From: Eubacterium sp.
Lineage (GTDB): Bacteria > Bacillota > Clostridia > Oscillospirales > Acutalibacteraceae
Direction of reading: 5' to 3'
DNA length: 6,078 bases
Assembly (NCBI GenBank): GCA_024696725.1
Contig: JAILGO010000057.1
Span: 1-6,078 of the forward strand
Made by a program: the position numbers and the translations under genes. The notes beneath the pieces were generated by a model. The model did not search any database, was not told the DNA's origin, and saw nothing but the letters and a program-made list of their open reading frames with translations. Positions 5,622-6,078 of the stretch are shown in pieces (the first letter of the stretch is position 1; every line of letters starts with the position of its first letter).

Positions 5622-6078
5622 TCAGAACCTGTCCGAAAGCTCAATATAATACGGACAGATGTTTTCATAGCTTCCGTCCTTCATTCTGAAGCCCTTCGGT
5701 ATAACGCCGAGCTGCTTAAAGCCTACGCGCTCATAGAGATGCCGCGCGTGAATATTGCTTTCAACAACGGCGTTGAACTGAAGTATTTTAAAGCCGATTC
5801 GCTTTGCGTTTTCTATACAGTCAAGAACTAATCTTTCGCCGATATGCCGACCTCTGCAGTAGGAGCTGACCGCATAACTTGCGTTACAGATATGACCGCA
5901 TCTGCCTATATTGTTAGGGTGAAGAATATAAAGCCCGACGACCTTTCCGTTATCCTCCGCCACGCCGCAGTAGCTCTGTGAAGCAAAAAATTCTTCGCCC
6001 GTTTTCCCGTTTAGAAGCTCCTCCTGCGGAAAGGCGATACCGTCCTCAACGACCTCGTTCCAGATAGAAATCATCGCC
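5622..6078 (-). CDS. GNAT-family N-acetyltransferase, N-terminus outside window
   Basis: The frame is open from the right edge to the TGA at 5622-5624, showing about 152 residues. It is a GNAT fold enzyme that transfers acetyl from acetyl-CoA to an amine. Numbering from the in-frame ATG at 6074: IWNEVVEDGIAFPQEE (residues 4-19) is the first helix region, CGVAEDNGKVVGLYILHPN (36-54) the central strands, and YAVSSYCRGRHIGERLVLDCIENAKRIGF (67-95) the acetyl-CoA pyrophosphate loop and helix. NAVVESNIHARHLYERVGFKQLG (101-123) is the usual C-terminal signature. The loop reads RGRHIG, with His where many GNATs have Gly. The ATG at 6074 is unlikely to be the true start, because relatives begin about 15-25 residues earlier with the first strand; the frame continues off the edge. 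The substrate (small molecule, antibiotic or protein) cannot be told. It is probably the first visible gene of a three-gene minus-strand unit. Confidence 0.9.
   Translation of the reverse strand, partial: AMISIWNEVVEDGIAFPQEELLNGKTGEEFFASQSYCGVAEDNGKVVGLYILHPNNIGRCGHICNASYAVSSYCRGRHIGERLVLDCIENAKRIGFKILQFNAVVESNIHARHLYERVGFKQLGVIPKGFRMKDGSYENICPYYIELSDRF

Overview
The window looks like chromosomal DNA of a Gram-positive anaerobe of the Clostridia, probably a gut Oscillospiraceae/Lachnospiraceae-type organism. This is inferred from strong AGGAGG-type ribosome binding sites, moderate GC content, the combination of flavodoxin_4, CMD-cupin and DUF4405 proteins, and a cytoplasmic GH78 rhamnosidase. 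I see no mobile element, CRISPR array, rRNA or tRNA.

Left half (1-2499, plus strand): a compact redox cluster. It starts with the C-terminal part of a flavodoxin cut by the window edge (1-387). A second, paralogous flavodoxin follows (465-976), whose reading frame is broken by an apparent one-base loss near 740. Next is a fusion of a carboxymuconolactone-decarboxylase-like (AhpD-fold) domain to a metal-binding cupin (1062-1817). Last is a six-helix membrane protein of the DUF4405 type (1828-2499). It carries two histidine pairs, each 14 residues apart (H33/H47 and H112/H126), the spacing used by two-haem cytochrome b proteins. The gene order suggests that cytoplasmic flavin carriers and a membrane haem protein exchange electrons, with the CMD-cupin enzyme acting on a small organic or peroxide-like substrate. 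The substrate cannot be read from the sequence.

Centre (2500-2578): the two halves converge on a strong hairpin with an A-tract on one side and a T-tract on the other (2525-2561), a bidirectional terminator shared by both transcription units.

Right half (2579-6078, minus strand): reading leftwards, a GNAT N-acetyltransferase cut by the right edge (5622-6078), an unrecognised 133-residue protein with a very basic tail (5191-5592), and a large GH78 alpha-L-rhamnosidase without a signal peptide (2579-5143). Gaps of 29 and 47 bases with no visible terminator make one transcript plausible, though the three functions have no obvious link.

The points most worth checking are the frameshift in the second flavodoxin, the cytochrome-b-like histidine spacing in the DUF4405 protein, and the CMD-cupin whose cupin half resembles manganese-dependent bacterial hydroxynitrile lyases. 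I did not find convincing evidence of a wholly new system.
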